Positions 24,724-32,089 of a DNA stretch of 32,089 nt are shown here, one piece after another. Each line of letters starts with the position of its first letter. The stretch's first letter is position 1. Source of the DNA: Deltaproteobacteria bacterium (lineage in GTDB: Bacteria; Myxococcota_A; UBA9042; DTJE01; S145-11); contig WGCQ01000068.1 in the NCBI GenBank assembly GCA_015493765.1, positions 1 through 32,089 on the forward strand, given 5' to 3'. The translations under genes and the position numbers were made by a program. Below the pieces are notes generated by a model. That model was not told where the DNA came from and did no database searches. It saw only the letters and a program-made list of their open reading frames with translations.

Positions 24724-25139
24724 TTTGCACTTCCAACGAGCTGTTTTATTGCATCCTCGTCCGCGGGCGGGAACTTGTATTTCGTCAGATCCGCAGGGTT
24801 TACCCATACAAAATCCCTGCAACCCAGGCACTGGGGTTCGCCGTCTATCAGTTTCGCCTTGAACAAGTAGAAATCCACGATCAATTCCGTGTATTCGTAG
24901 ATCTTACGGCCCATGGCCTCGTTGACCTCGACCGTAACGCCCAATTCCTCCTTGATTTCACGCACCAGGGCCTCCTGGTTGGACTCCCCGTATTCGACCT
25001 TGCCACCCGGGAACTCCCACAGCAATGGGAATACCGCATCCTCCTTGCGCTGCGATATCAGGATCCTGCCCTGGTCATCGCTGATCACCGCGGCCACCAC
25101 CCTGTGAAATTCCTTGGTATCCATGTCGTCTCTTTGCAT
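24720..25139 (-). CDS. Nudix hydrolase, MutT-like
   Basis: A 139-residue enzyme that probably hydrolyses oxidised or other nucleoside triphosphates. The nudix box is intact: GGKVEYGESNQEALVREI followed by KEELG, fitting GX5EX7REUXEEXGU. The LLWEFPGG stretch before it, and the ISQRKED segment, are typical of the MutT/8-oxo-dGTPase group. A CLGC motif near residue 104 is unusual. It starts 2 bases after the methyltransferase-like gene and overlaps the TldD gene by 4 bases. Confidence 0.88.
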   Translation of the reverse strand: MQRDDMDTKEFHRVVAAVISDDQGRILISQRKEDAVFPLLWEFPGGKVEYGESNQEALVREIKEELGVTVEVNEAMGRKIYEYTELIVDFYLFKAKLIDGEPQCLGCRDFVWVNPADLTKYKFPPADEDAIKQLVGSAK

Positions 25140-25141
25140 AT

Positions 25142-25981
25142 TTACCTCGGTCTGAATGTTGTACCCAGTTCCTTTTCCTTGACCGCAAACACGGCCATGC
25201 TGCCACCTGCGGCATCTTTGATACGCCCGGGGATCCTGGATTCCAGGTCATCGAGTACATAAAAGGCCCTGCCAAACGGAATATTCAGCCCCAAACGCCC
25301 CATGAACAAGGTGAGGGGCAGGGCCAGCGTTTCCTTGGTCATCGTTTCCTGAATAGTAAATTCCCTGGACATCTCTTCAATAACTTTAGCATTTGTCGGC
25401 AATCTAAGCAAATTTTCCAAGATCGGCCTTACCCTGTCCGATACTAACCTGACTGCCTTTGTTACAGGCCCGGGCAGTTCGATTCGTTCGGGCAGCCGGA
25501 AGTCCGGCCTGGTCCTGAAACGCGCAAAGACCTGTGCACCAGCCTTGAGTTCCCGCTTGACCTTGCGCACCACCACGAAGGGCTCGGAATAGCGAGCCAG
25601 GATCGAAAACAGGCAGGCCAGGTCAAAACTGGCACGTGCAAACTCGCGGCGGATGTACTCGTCACAGATCGCATTCAGTTTCAGCCCCACTCCCCTGTGC
25701 GCGGCCAGGTCGTTCAGTGCATCAATCCGCTGCTGCACCGGGTCAACCACGGTCACGAACATGCCCTTTTCCAGCAAACGCATGGCCAGGTTGCCGTGGT
25801 CCTCCAGCCCGACCACCAGTGCCCGCTTGGAAGGCCTTGCCCCCCATTCGACCACCTTGTCCACCAGGCCGCCCGTGAACGCCTGCATCCACTCGTGGCG
25901 CAATACCACCGGGTCGGCCATGGGCTGGTCCAGCAGGCGTACCCGTTGTTCCTCTTCTATGCTGCGTTTCGTCCTGACCAT
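25142..25981 (-). CDS. Methyltransferase-like (class I SAM fold) protein
   Basis: A 279-residue protein with a probable Rossmann-like core at 50-155: RALVVGLEDHGNLAMRLLEKG, then VTVVDPVQQRIDAL (an acidic residue after strand 2), then FDLACLFSIL and a KRELKAGAQVFARFR strand, the order of a class I methyltransferase. The glycine motif is poor (GLEDHGN instead of GxGxG), so SAM binding is uncertain. The last 90 residues match nothing I know. It follows thrS by 4 bases. It could instead be an inactive relative. Confidence 0.5.
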   Translation of the reverse strand: MVRTKRSIEEEQRVRLLDQPMADPVVLRHEWMQAFTGGLVDKVVEWGARPSKRALVVGLEDHGNLAMRLLEKGMFVTVVDPVQQRIDALNDLAAHRGVGLKLNAICDEYIRREFARASFDLACLFSILARYSEPFVVVRKVKRELKAGAQVFARFRTRPDFRLPERIELPGPVTKAVRLVSDRVRPILENLLRLPTNAKVIEEMSREFTIQETMTKETLALPLTLFMGRLGLNIPFGRAFYVLDDLESRIPGRIKDAAGGSMAVFAVKEKELGTTFRPR

Positions 25982-25985
25982 ATCA

Positions 25986-27890
25986 TCACCAGTCCACTAT
26001 CCTGCGTTCCTCGATTTCCTGCTTCAGCATCAACACGAATTCATCCAGTTTAAACGGCCCGATCTGCTGGTTACCGCGTGTCCTGGGTGCCACGCTGTTC
26101 GTCTCCGCCTCGCGCGGTCCCACCACCACCTGGTAGTTAACGCGTTCCATCTGGGCGTCCCGGACCTTCTTGCGCAGCGTCTCGGACCGGTCGTCCAGCA
26201 CGGCGCGGATCCCGTTTTTCCGCAATGTGTCCGTGACCTTTTTCGCATATTCCAATGCCTTGTCGCTGACCGGCAGGACCTTTACCTGCACCGGGGACAG
26301 CCACAGCGGGAACTTGCCGGCATAGTGTTCGATCAGGATCCCGATAAAGCGTTCCAGGGAGCCCAAAACGGCCCGATGGACCATGACCGGGACCTTGCGG
26401 CTGCCGTCCTTGTCCTCGTAAAACGCGTGAAACCGCTCGGGCATGGAAAAATCCACCTGCACGGTACCGCATTGCCACGACCGGTTCATGCAGTCACGCA
26501 CGTGGAAATCGATCTTGGGCCCGTAAAACGCGCCGTCACCGGCATTTATCTTGTATTCACCGCCCACGGCATTCAGTGCGTTGCGCAGCGCGGATTCCGC
26601 GTTTTCCCACATCTCGTCCGTACCGATCGAGTCATCGGGCCTGGTGGACAGTTCCACCGCCACTTCATCGAAACCAAAGGTCGCATACACCTCACGGATC
26701 AACCGGATCACGCCGATCACCTCGTCCTCCAACTGGTCGGGCGTACAGAAGATGTGGGCATCGTCCTGGGTGAACGCCCGAACCCTGAACAGGCCGTGCA
26801 GTACGCCGCTCATCTCGTGGCGGTGTACCAGGCCCATTTCGGACACCCGCAGGGGCAATTCCCGGTACGAGTGGCGCCTGGACTTGTAAATCAGCAGGCC
26901 GCCCGGACAGTTCATGGGCTTGACCGCGTGCACCACGTCGTCGATCGTGGTGAAGTACATGTTGTCGCGGTAGTGGTCATAGTGCCCGGAGCGCTTCCAC
27001 AGGTCCTGGTTCAGGATCATGGGCGTCAGGACCTCGCTGTAGCCGTAGCGGTCCAGCACCTCGTGCATGTAGGCCTCGATCGAACGCCTCAGCACCATGC
27101 CGTTTGCGTGCCAGAACGGGAAACCACGGCCCTCGTCGTGGAATGAAAACAGGTCCATCTGGGTCCCGATCCTGCGGTGGTCACGTTCCCTGGCCTCCTC
27201 CAGTAATTTCAGGTATGCCTTCAATGCATCCTTGGTCGGGAAACTGATCCCGTAAATCCGCTGCAACTGGACGTTGCTGGAGTCACCCCGCCAGTATGCA
27301 CCCGCCACCTTCAACAGTTTGAACGCACGGATGAAACGCGTGTTCGGCACGTGCGGCCCCCGGCAAAGGTCCGTGAAATCGCCCTGCTTGTAAACCGTGA
27401 TCGTCCCTTCCAGTTCCTGGATCATCTCGACCTTGAATTGGTTGTCCGCAAACATCTTCAAGGCCTCGTCCTTTGTCACCTCGATCCGCTCGATGGGCAG
27501 GGCCTGGTTGCGGTAATATTCCATGCGTTTTTCGATGCGTTTCAAATCCTGTTCCGAAAAGGGCTGCTCCACGTAAAAATCGTAGTAAAACCCCTCCTCC
27601 ACCACCGGGCCAATCGTGGGTTTGGCGTCCGGAAACAGCGACAGCACGGCCTGGGCCATCAGGTGCGCGCTGGAATGGCGAAACACCTCCATGCCCGCCT
27701 CGTCCTCGAAGGTCAAAAACCGCAGCACCGCATCTTCCGGCACCCGGGTGGACAGGTCCATGACCTTGCCGTTGACCATCACGGCCAGCACGGCTTTTAC
27801 CATGTCCGGCGCCACCTGTTGCAGCACGTCCGCAGCGCTCGCGCCGGGATTCACATCAAAATCGCCTTTATCCTCAATCCTTATTCGCAT
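25986..27890 (-). CDS. thrS: Threonyl-tRNA synthetase
   Basis: Charges tRNA-Thr and edits mis-charged serine. Residues 1-62 form the TGS domain, followed by the editing domain with His72 and His76 (HSSAH) and CRGPH near 176-180. The class II core has zinc ligands Cys328 (MNCPGG), His379 and His505, each six residues from its E. coli counterpart. The anticodon domain follows at about 535-634 (VLPVSDKALEYA, ending VDW). I use the ATG at 27890 (634 residues); a TTG at 27905 would add five residues. It overlaps the upstream gene by 17 bases. Confidence 0.96.
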   Translation of the reverse strand: MRIRIEDKGDFDVNPGASAADVLQQVAPDMVKAVLAVMVNGKVMDLSTRVPEDAVLRFLTFEDEAGMEVFRHSSAHLMAQAVLSLFPDAKPTIGPVVEEGFYYDFYVEQPFSEQDLKRIEKRMEYYRNQALPIERIEVTKDEALKMFADNQFKVEMIQELEGTITVYKQGDFTDLCRGPHVPNTRFIRAFKLLKVAGAYWRGDSSNVQLQRIYGISFPTKDALKAYLKLLEEARERDHRRIGTQMDLFSFHDEGRGFPFWHANGMVLRRSIEAYMHEVLDRYGYSEVLTPMILNQDLWKRSGHYDHYRDNMYFTTIDDVVHAVKPMNCPGGLLIYKSRRHSYRELPLRVSEMGLVHRHEMSGVLHGLFRVRAFTQDDAHIFCTPDQLEDEVIGVIRLIREVYATFGFDEVAVELSTRPDDSIGTDEMWENAESALRNALNAVGGEYKINAGDGAFYGPKIDFHVRDCMNRSWQCGTVQVDFSMPERFHAFYEDKDGSRKVPVMVHRAVLGSLERFIGILIEHYAGKFPLWLSPVQVKVLPVSDKALEYAKKVTDTLRKNGIRAVLDDRSETLRKKVRDAQMERVNYQVVVGPREAETNSVAPRTRGNQQIGPFKLDEFVLMLKQEIEERRIVDW

Positions 27891-28986
27891 CCTGCTCACC
27901 TTCAATATCCGCCTGCGCCTCTTTTTCCGCTGCGATCCGTTCCTTTACCTGGTCCACAAGGCGTTTTGCCAGCCCCTTAAACAGGCTGTAATCGCCGGGA
28001 TTCAGCGCATCCACGTCCGCCATGGCCCTGGCCAGGTCTAACAGTGCCGCGGCATTCGCCTGGTTGCCCGCCTTGGATTCGCAATACGCGGCAACACGGA
28101 AGTACAGGTCCATCATACCTGCGTATGCCTTTAAAAAGGTCTTCACGTGCCCCATAACACCTTGAATGGCCAGCGATTCCCTCTGTGCGTCGTCCACGGC
28201 CGTCACCGCATTCAATGCATCCTCCACGGCCTTTTGCATGTCAACGCGCACCGCAGGGTCAGGTATGCTGACCTCCCAATTTGCCAGGGTTTCCTCGCCA
28301 TCCGGCTTGATTTCCGCCAGTTGTCCGTCGAACCACTCGGCCAGCAGGGGCTGGTCCTTGAAGGGCTTAAAGACCGCTGTCAGGTGCGCCGCGTGTTCAA
28401 TGGAAAACTGATCACTTGCACCAGCCGGCGACCGGCCGATCGAATCCAGCACGAAACGCGCCGCAACCTCGTACGGAAGGTCTGCAATGGGCGATGCGCT
28501 GTCCTCTTTAAGATAGTCGTTGATCCTGCGTGCATTCTGCGCAGATGCCTCGAACAGGGACACGGCCACTACACGGTCACCCTTGAATTCGATCATGGGT
28601 ATCTCGGGACCTGCGCCGCCTTTTTCCGGCACGTTGAACAGGACCCTGAAACGCCCCAGTTTGTCCGACGGCTTCAGCGCAGCCGTATTCGGACGGTTCA
28701 GCAGGTCCTGCACCTGTTTCGCAGCGGCCTTCCTGGGACCGCCCGGTACTATGCCGAATGCGCGCAGCCCTTCCAGTGCCTTGCGTGCCGACTTGCGCAC
28801 CGCCTTGAAGTGTGTTTCCTGCCGCAGTTGCTCCAGCAGGTCCGCGGCCTTTGCAGCATGCAGCGCGTCCACCATGGCCTTCTGTACGTCCACGCCGAGC
28901 GTATCAATACCACCCTCGGCCAGCGTTTTCACCGCCTGCCTGACATCCTCGTTCGGGATATTAGCCAATACTTCATTTACATCCAT
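27874..28986 (-). CDS. Conserved-looking helical protein of unknown function
   Basis: A 370-residue soluble protein I do not recognise. It is almost all helix, with an early stretch (LLEQLRQETHFKAVRKSARKALEGLRAFGI, split here as LLEQLRQETHFKAV and RKSARKALEGLRAFGI) like a HEAT-type repeat with the K-x-x-R-K-x-A-R-x-A-L pattern. A middle region (about 110-200) alternates strands and helices: FRVLFNVPEKGG, PMIEFKGDRVVAVSLFEAS. The tail is highly charged, ending EGEQDANKD. No signal peptide or TM helix is seen. It lies 14 bases after ruvB, behind GAGG, and overlaps thrS by 17 bases, so it is firmly part of the operon. Confidence 0.75.
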   Translation of the reverse strand: MDVNEVLANIPNEDVRQAVKTLAEGGIDTLGVDVQKAMVDALHAAKAADLLEQLRQETHFKAVRKSARKALEGLRAFGIVPGGPRKAAAKQVQDLLNRPNTAALKPSDKLGRFRVLFNVPEKGGAGPEIPMIEFKGDRVVAVSLFEASAQNARRINDYLKEDSASPIADLPYEVAARFVLDSIGRSPAGASDQFSIEHAAHLTAVFKPFKDQPLLAEWFDGQLAEIKPDGEETLANWEVSIPDPAVRVDMQKAVEDALNAVTAVDDAQRESLAIQGVMGHVKTFLKAYAGMMDLYFRVAAYCESKAGNQANAAALLDLARAMADVDALNPGDYSLFKGLAKRLVDQVKERIAAEKEAQADIEGEQDANKD

Positions 28987-29000
28987 GGTTCAACCTCTAA

Positions 29001-30014
29001 TCAAAAGAGTTCTTCCTGTTCACCGGCATCTGTCACCGGTTTCTTCATGTGCCTGTAACCGAGGTTTGTAACGACCCTGCCCCTGGGTGTGCGCTTTATC
29101 AGGCCCTGTTGCAGCAGGTAGGGTTCGTACACCTCCTCGAGCGTGTCCTTTTGTTCGCTTAACGCGGCCGCGATCGTATCGATGCCCACCGGACCGCCGT
29201 CAAACTTCTCGATAATACACAAAAGATAGCGTCTGTCCATGGGATCGAGACCCATTTCATCGACCTCCAGGACCTCCATTGAGCGTTTTACCAGATTTAG
29301 CGTGATTATTCCAGTCCCTTTTACCTGTGCAAAGTCCCGGATCCTGCGCAGCATGCGGTTGGCAATCCTGGGTGTGCCCCTGGAGCGCCGCCCGATTTCC
29401 CTGGCCGCGTCCGGTTCAATTTCTATGTTCAATATGCCGGCGCTGCGCGTCACCACCTGGCGCAGTTCGTCGGGGGTGTAGTAGTTCAGTCGTTCCACTA
29501 TGCCAAAGCGCGACAGCATGGGTGCCGACAGCAACCCGGTCCTGGTGGTGGCCCCGATCAGGGTAAACGGCTTCAAGGGCAGTTTCACGGACCGCGAATG
29601 CGGTCCCTGGCCAATCATGATGTCGAATTCGAAGTCCTCCATGGCAGGATACAGGTTCTCCTCGACCGCCGGGTTCAGGCGGTGGATCTCGTCCACGAAC
29701 AGTACGTCCCGTTCCTCCAGGTTCGTGAGTATGCCCGCGAGGTCGCCCTTGCGTTCCACGGCCGGTCCGCTGGTCGAGTGGCACTGCACGCCCAGTTCGT
29801 TTGCAATAATGTGGGCCATGGTGGTCTTGCCCAGGCCCGGTGGCCCGAACAGCAACATGTGGTCCAGGTGCTCGCCCCTTTCCCGGGCCGCCTGAACATA
29901 GACCGCGAGTTTTTCCTTCAGTTTTGACTGGCCTATGAAGTCCTTCAGGCGTTGCGGCCGCAGCGTAACCTCAAGGGTATCGTCCGCACCTTTCTTTACG
30001 TCGAGTGTATCCAT
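29001..30014 (-). CDS. ruvB: Holliday junction helicase RuvB
   Basis: The ATPase motor that drives branch migration of Holliday junctions with RuvA. This 337-residue protein starts [16 protein letters not shown] after a short lead; Walker A is GPPGLGKT (57-64, Lys63) and Walker B is [10 protein letters not shown] with Asp108-Glu109. [19 protein letters not shown] and the [14 protein letters not shown] arginine segment are classic, and the winged-helix end has [15 protein letters not shown]. The ATG at 30014 overlaps the ruvA stop (ATGA); the long upstream frame is a shadow of ruvA. Confidence 0.97.
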   Translation of the reverse strand: MDTLDVKKGADDTLEVTLRPQRLKDFIGQSKLKEKLAVYVQAARERGEHLDHMLLFGPPGLGKTTMAHIIANELGVQCHSTSGPAVERKGDLAGILTNLEERDVLFVDEIHRLNPAVEENLYPAMEDFEFDIMIGQGPHSRSVKLPLKPFTLIGATTRTGLLSAPMLSRFGIVERLNYYTPDELRQVVTRSAGILNIEIEPDAAREIGRRSRGTPRIANRMLRRIRDFAQVKGTGIITLNLVKRSMEVLEVDEMGLDPMDRRYLLCIIEKFDGGPVGIDTIAAALSEQKDTLEEVYEPYLLQQGLIKRTPRGRVVTNLGYRHMKKPVTDAGEQEELF

Positions 30015-30604
30015 CAGCCCTTTGATAACTCCCGTATGGCCTGTTGCAGCAGCCTGGTCAGGTCCGATTTTTCCGTTGGTTCCTGTTGCAATTGCTGGAC
30101 CACTGCCGCGATCTCGCGGTCCTTGTAACCCAGGGAACGCAGTGCGGCCTTCAATTCCGCAAACACGGGCGGGCCCTTGGTAGTGGCCACGGGTCGTTGC
30201 AAGGCCAGTCCCTGGAATTTCTCCTTCAGTTCCAGCACGATCCTTTGGGCCGTCTTGCGGCCTACACCGGAAACCTGCGTCAATGGCTGCCACGCGTTGT
30301 CCGCCACCGCGCCAAGCAGGTCGTCCAGTTCCAGTGCGGACAGCAACCCCAGGGCGGTTTTGGGTCCGATCCCGGAAACGCTGCGAATCATGTCGAACAC
30401 GCGGCGGTGTTCAAGGCTCTGGAACCCGTACAGCGTGATTGAATCCTCCTTGACCACGGTGCTGACAAAAAATTCCACCTCGTCGCCTTCCTGGCAATTC
30501 AACAGGCTTGCAGGCGCCATCACGTGCCAGCCCACGCCGCCCGCGTTCACCACCACGGACTCATCATCCACGTACACCACCCGGCCTTGGACGTATGCGA
30601 TCAT
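30014..30604 (-). CDS. ruvA: Holliday junction DNA-binding protein RuvA
   Basis: Binds the four-way junction as a tetramer and recruits RuvB. This 196-residue protein has the OB-fold start [10 protein letters not shown], the [13 protein letters not shown] segment, two helix-hairpin-helix motifs ([16 protein letters not shown] and [16 protein letters not shown]) and the C-terminal RuvB-binding domain after a short linker ([12 protein letters not shown]). It overlaps both neighbours at ATGA junctions. Confidence 0.97.
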   Translation of the reverse strand: MIAYVQGRVVYVDDESVVVNAGGVGWHVMAPASLLNCQEGDEVEFFVSTVVKEDSITLYGFQSLEHRRVFDMIRSVSGIGPKTALGLLSALELDDLLGAVADNAWQPLTQVSGVGRKTAQRIVLELKEKFQGLALQRPVATTKGPPVFAELKAALRSLGYKDREIAAVVQQLQQEPTEKSDLTRLLQQAIRELSKG

Positions 30605-31092
30605 CCGAGTCCCCCCTGCATTGCGTGCGTCAGGGCCACGGCCAACGCATCCGAGGTATCCAGTCCCATGACCTTGTCCACTCCCAACAGCATCATCACC
30701 ATCTCGCGCACCTGCTCCTTGTCGGCGCGCCCGTAACCCGTAACCGACATCTTTACCACGGCCGGGCTGTACTCAAAGACCTCCATGCCCGCATCAGCCA
30801 AAGCGGCCAGCACCGCGCCCCTGGCCTCGCCCAACTTCAATGCCGACCTCCAATTTTTTGACATGAAGACGCCTTCCACCGCAGCCTGTTGCGCACCGCA
30901 GCCCGCAGCAATCCTGCGTACCTCCTGGTACAGCATGGACAGGCGTTGTGCCAGGCCGTGCTGTTTGCCACCCAGCCTGATTGCGCCGTAATCCACTGGC
31001 CTGAAGGTCCTGCCTGCGTCGATTACCCCGTATCCTGTTACGTTACTGCCCGGGTCTATACCCAGGACCCTGACATTTTTGTCATGCCCCAA
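30601..31092 (-). CDS. ruvC: Holliday junction resolvase RuvC
   Basis: Cuts Holliday junctions symmetrically as a dimer. This 163-residue protein has the four catalytic acids: Asp13 (GIDPGS), Glu73 (VEGVF), Asp145 and Asp148 (LDTSDALA), matching D7, E66, D138 and D141 of E. coli. The best start is a TTG at 31092, since no in-frame ATG or GTG lies before the first catalytic residue; AAGGA precedes it within yebC. This makes an 11-base overlap with yebC and suggests coupled translation. Confidence 0.95.
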   Translation of the reverse strand: MGHDKNVRVLGIDPGSNVTGYGVIDAGRTFRPVDYGAIRLGGKQHGLAQRLSMLYQEVRRIAAGCGAQQAAVEGVFMSKNWRSALKLGEARGAVLAALADAGMEVFEYSPAVVKMSVTGYGRADKEQVREMVMMLLGVDKVMGLDTSDALAVALTHAMQGGLG

Positions 31093-31834
31093 GGATCCTT
31101 TCCATTTCCTCTTCGTCGATGTCGAAATTCGCCCACACGTTCTGGACGTCGTCGTTATCCTCGAGGTTATCCAGCAGTTTCAAAAGGGACTCGGCCTGCT
31201 TGCCCGAGACCTTGACCTGGGTCTTGGGTATCTTGGCCTGTTTTGAACTCAGCACCTCGTAACCGGCCTTTTGCAGGGCCTCGGTCACGTCCGTCAGTGC
31301 CGAGGGTTCCGTATAAACGTTGTACACCTCACCCGCGGATTCCAGGTCGTCGGCACCCGCGTCCAGTGCCGTTTCCATGAGTTCGTCCTCCCTGGAGCCG
31401 TCACATTTGACCTCGATCAGGCCCCTGGAGTCGAACATCCAGCCCACGGAATTGGGCTCGCCAAGCGACCCGCCGGCCTTGGAGAACATCTTTTTTACCT
31501 CTGACACGATCCGGTTCTTGTTGTCTGTCTGGACCTCAACCAGGATCGCCACGCCACCCGGGCCGTAACCTTCGTAGGTGACCTCTTCGTAGCTCACGCC
31601 CTCCAGTTCCCCCGTACCACGCTTGATTGCGCGGTCGATGTTTTCCGACGGCATATTGGCGGCCTTGGCAGCAATGATTGCCTGTCGCAGCCTGGGGTTG
31701 CCCTCCGGGTCACCACCACCGCTGCGTGCAGCGATCGTGAGTTCGCGGATCAGTTTGGTAAAGACCTTGCCGCGTTTTGCGTCTTCCTTGGCCTTTTTAT
31801 GCTTGATGCTTGACCATTTGTTGTGTCCTGACAT
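31082..31834 (-). CDS. yebC: YebC/TACO1-family translation-associated protein
   Basis: A 250-residue protein of the YebC family, linked to ribosome rescue at difficult stretches and earlier described as a transcription regulator. It begins [19 protein letters not shown], the family's signature, with [12 protein letters not shown] next, [23 protein letters not shown] and [14 protein letters not shown] in the middle, and an acidic C-terminus. The ATG at 31834 is preceded by GGAAGAAG. It is the first gene of the long minus-strand operon. Downstream of it lie ruvC, ruvA and ruvB, a common arrangement in bacteria. Confidence 0.96.
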   Translation of the reverse strand: MSGHNKWSSIKHKKAKEDAKRGKVFTKLIRELTIAARSGGGDPEGNPRLRQAIIAAKAANMPSENIDRAIKRGTGELEGVSYEEVTYEGYGPGGVAILVEVQTDNKNRIVSEVKKMFSKAGGSLGEPNSVGWMFDSRGLIEVKCDGSREDELMETALDAGADDLESAGEVYNVYTEPSALTDVTEALQKAGYEVLSSKQAKIPKTQVKVSGKQAESLLKLLDNLEDNDDVQNVWANFDIDEEEMERILGA

Positions 31835-31883
31835 AACTTCTTCCAGAAAAAGGTTAACTTTTAAAACGATCCAACCATGATGT

Positions 31884-31912
31884 AATCTAACAGATAAAAG
31901 GATTTGTTGCAA
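31884..31912 (-). promoter_or_regulatory. Promoter of the yebC-ruvCAB operon
   Basis: On the minus strand, TTGCAA (31912-31907), 17-base spacer, TAGATT (31889-31884). Each box matches four of six. The start near 31877 gives a leader of about 43 bases with a purine-rich ribosome site. The -35 box lies 14 bases outside the end of element copy 4, the same distance as in copy 3. Confidence 0.4.
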
Positions 31913-31926
31913 GGGGTTTTGCATGG

Positions 31927-32008
31927 CCCGAATTACCTGTCAAATTTGAGAACAAAGTATGCCGAAAGTGGTTCATGTACGCGGAGTTAAGCCCATTTGA
32001 GCGCATAC
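31927..32008 (+). repeat. MITE-like repeat element, copy 4 (left part)
   Basis: Begins CCCGAATTACCTG (31927-31939, one mismatch to the family end), then TCAAATTTGAGAACAA, CGAAAGTGGTTCATGTACG and GGAGTTAAGCCC, then TTTGAGCGCA. After about 32008 it turns into CGGCCA-type repeats like those at the left edge and then AT-rich sequence to the window end; no gene is seen there. Whether the right end exists beyond the window cannot be told. A second GTGAAAGTGGCTCG near 32070 may be a fragment. Confidence 0.5.
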
Positions 32009-32089
32009 GGCCACGGCCACGGAGACTGTCTCATGGTTCGTCAAATAAACATATATGGATATCTAATGCCAGTGAAAGTGGCTCGTAAG

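Noticed and set aside
25653-27146. Long open frame on the plus strand opposite thrS (497 codons)
   Set aside because: It is antisense to a certain thrS, is rich in His, Gln and Val from reversed codons, and shows no domain.
27890-27905. TTG start for thrS giving five more residues
   Set aside because: The ATG at 27890 gives the usual TGS-domain start; the extra residues match nothing.
1-32089. CRISPR array, tRNA, rRNA, phage or toxin-antitoxin genes
   Set aside because: I read the intergenic regions on both strands and found no regularly spaced identical repeats, no cloverleaf and no such coding genes.

Overview
The window looks like chromosomal DNA from a GC-rich Gram-negative bacterium of the Myxococcota / former Deltaproteobacteria type. 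The support is the mix of genes: an outer-membrane TonB receptor, several lipoproteins, two Hanks-type Ser/Thr kinases with membrane anchors, a cysteine-rich PQQ-propeller lipoprotein carrying the CPPGQVC and DDGCGGK signatures common in that group, and a ruvCAB/yebC housekeeping block. No rRNA, tRNA, CRISPR array or phage gene was seen. The taxonomic call is an inference from gene content.

Layout. (1) 1-363: no gene, only short GC-rich repeats. (2) 364-1506, minus: a family 4 glycosyltransferase. (3) 1545-1853: a repeat element with terminal inverted repeats, separating divergent promoters. (4) 1959-8614, plus: a tight four-gene sensory operon of TonB-dependent receptor, type I periplasmic binding lipoprotein, YfiR-like protein and CHASE8-like hybrid histidine kinase. 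(5) 8615-9104: a second copy of the element plus other repeats. (6) 9105-13457, plus: Ser/Thr kinase with a Cys-rich N-terminus, TPR membrane protein and Cys-rich PQQ lipoprotein. (7) 13492-13833, minus: an orphan domain resembling the C-terminal domain of thioredoxin-like proteins. (8) 13967-15547, plus: a multidomain lipoprotein. (9) 15548-15834: a third, intact copy of the element. (10) 15926-31834, all minus: dnaA, then, behind a terminator, a compact run read from the right edge: yebC, ruvC, ruvA, ruvB, unknown, thrS, methyltransferase-like, nudix, exported TldD-like protein, PP2C phosphatase, asnS, Ser/Thr kinase, DUF59 protein, tandem AAA ATPase. (11) 31927 to the end: a fourth copy of the element, cut by the window edge or degenerate.

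How the genes may work together. The operon at 1959-8614 has parts that could carry a signal from the outer membrane through the periplasm (YfiR-like protein, binding lipoprotein) to a kinase whose sensor resembles that of YfiN. It encodes no permease and no DNA-binding regulator, so it reads as sensing rather than transport. The long minus-strand run is stitched together by start/stop overlaps and puts a PP2C phosphatase and a Ser/Thr kinase either side of asnS, followed by DUF59 and an AAA ATPase with a degenerate first domain. The most unusual non-coding signal is the repeat family: three of four left ends lie 3-14 bases upstream of a recognisable promoter, and two of those promoters appear to give leaderless or nearly leaderless mRNAs.
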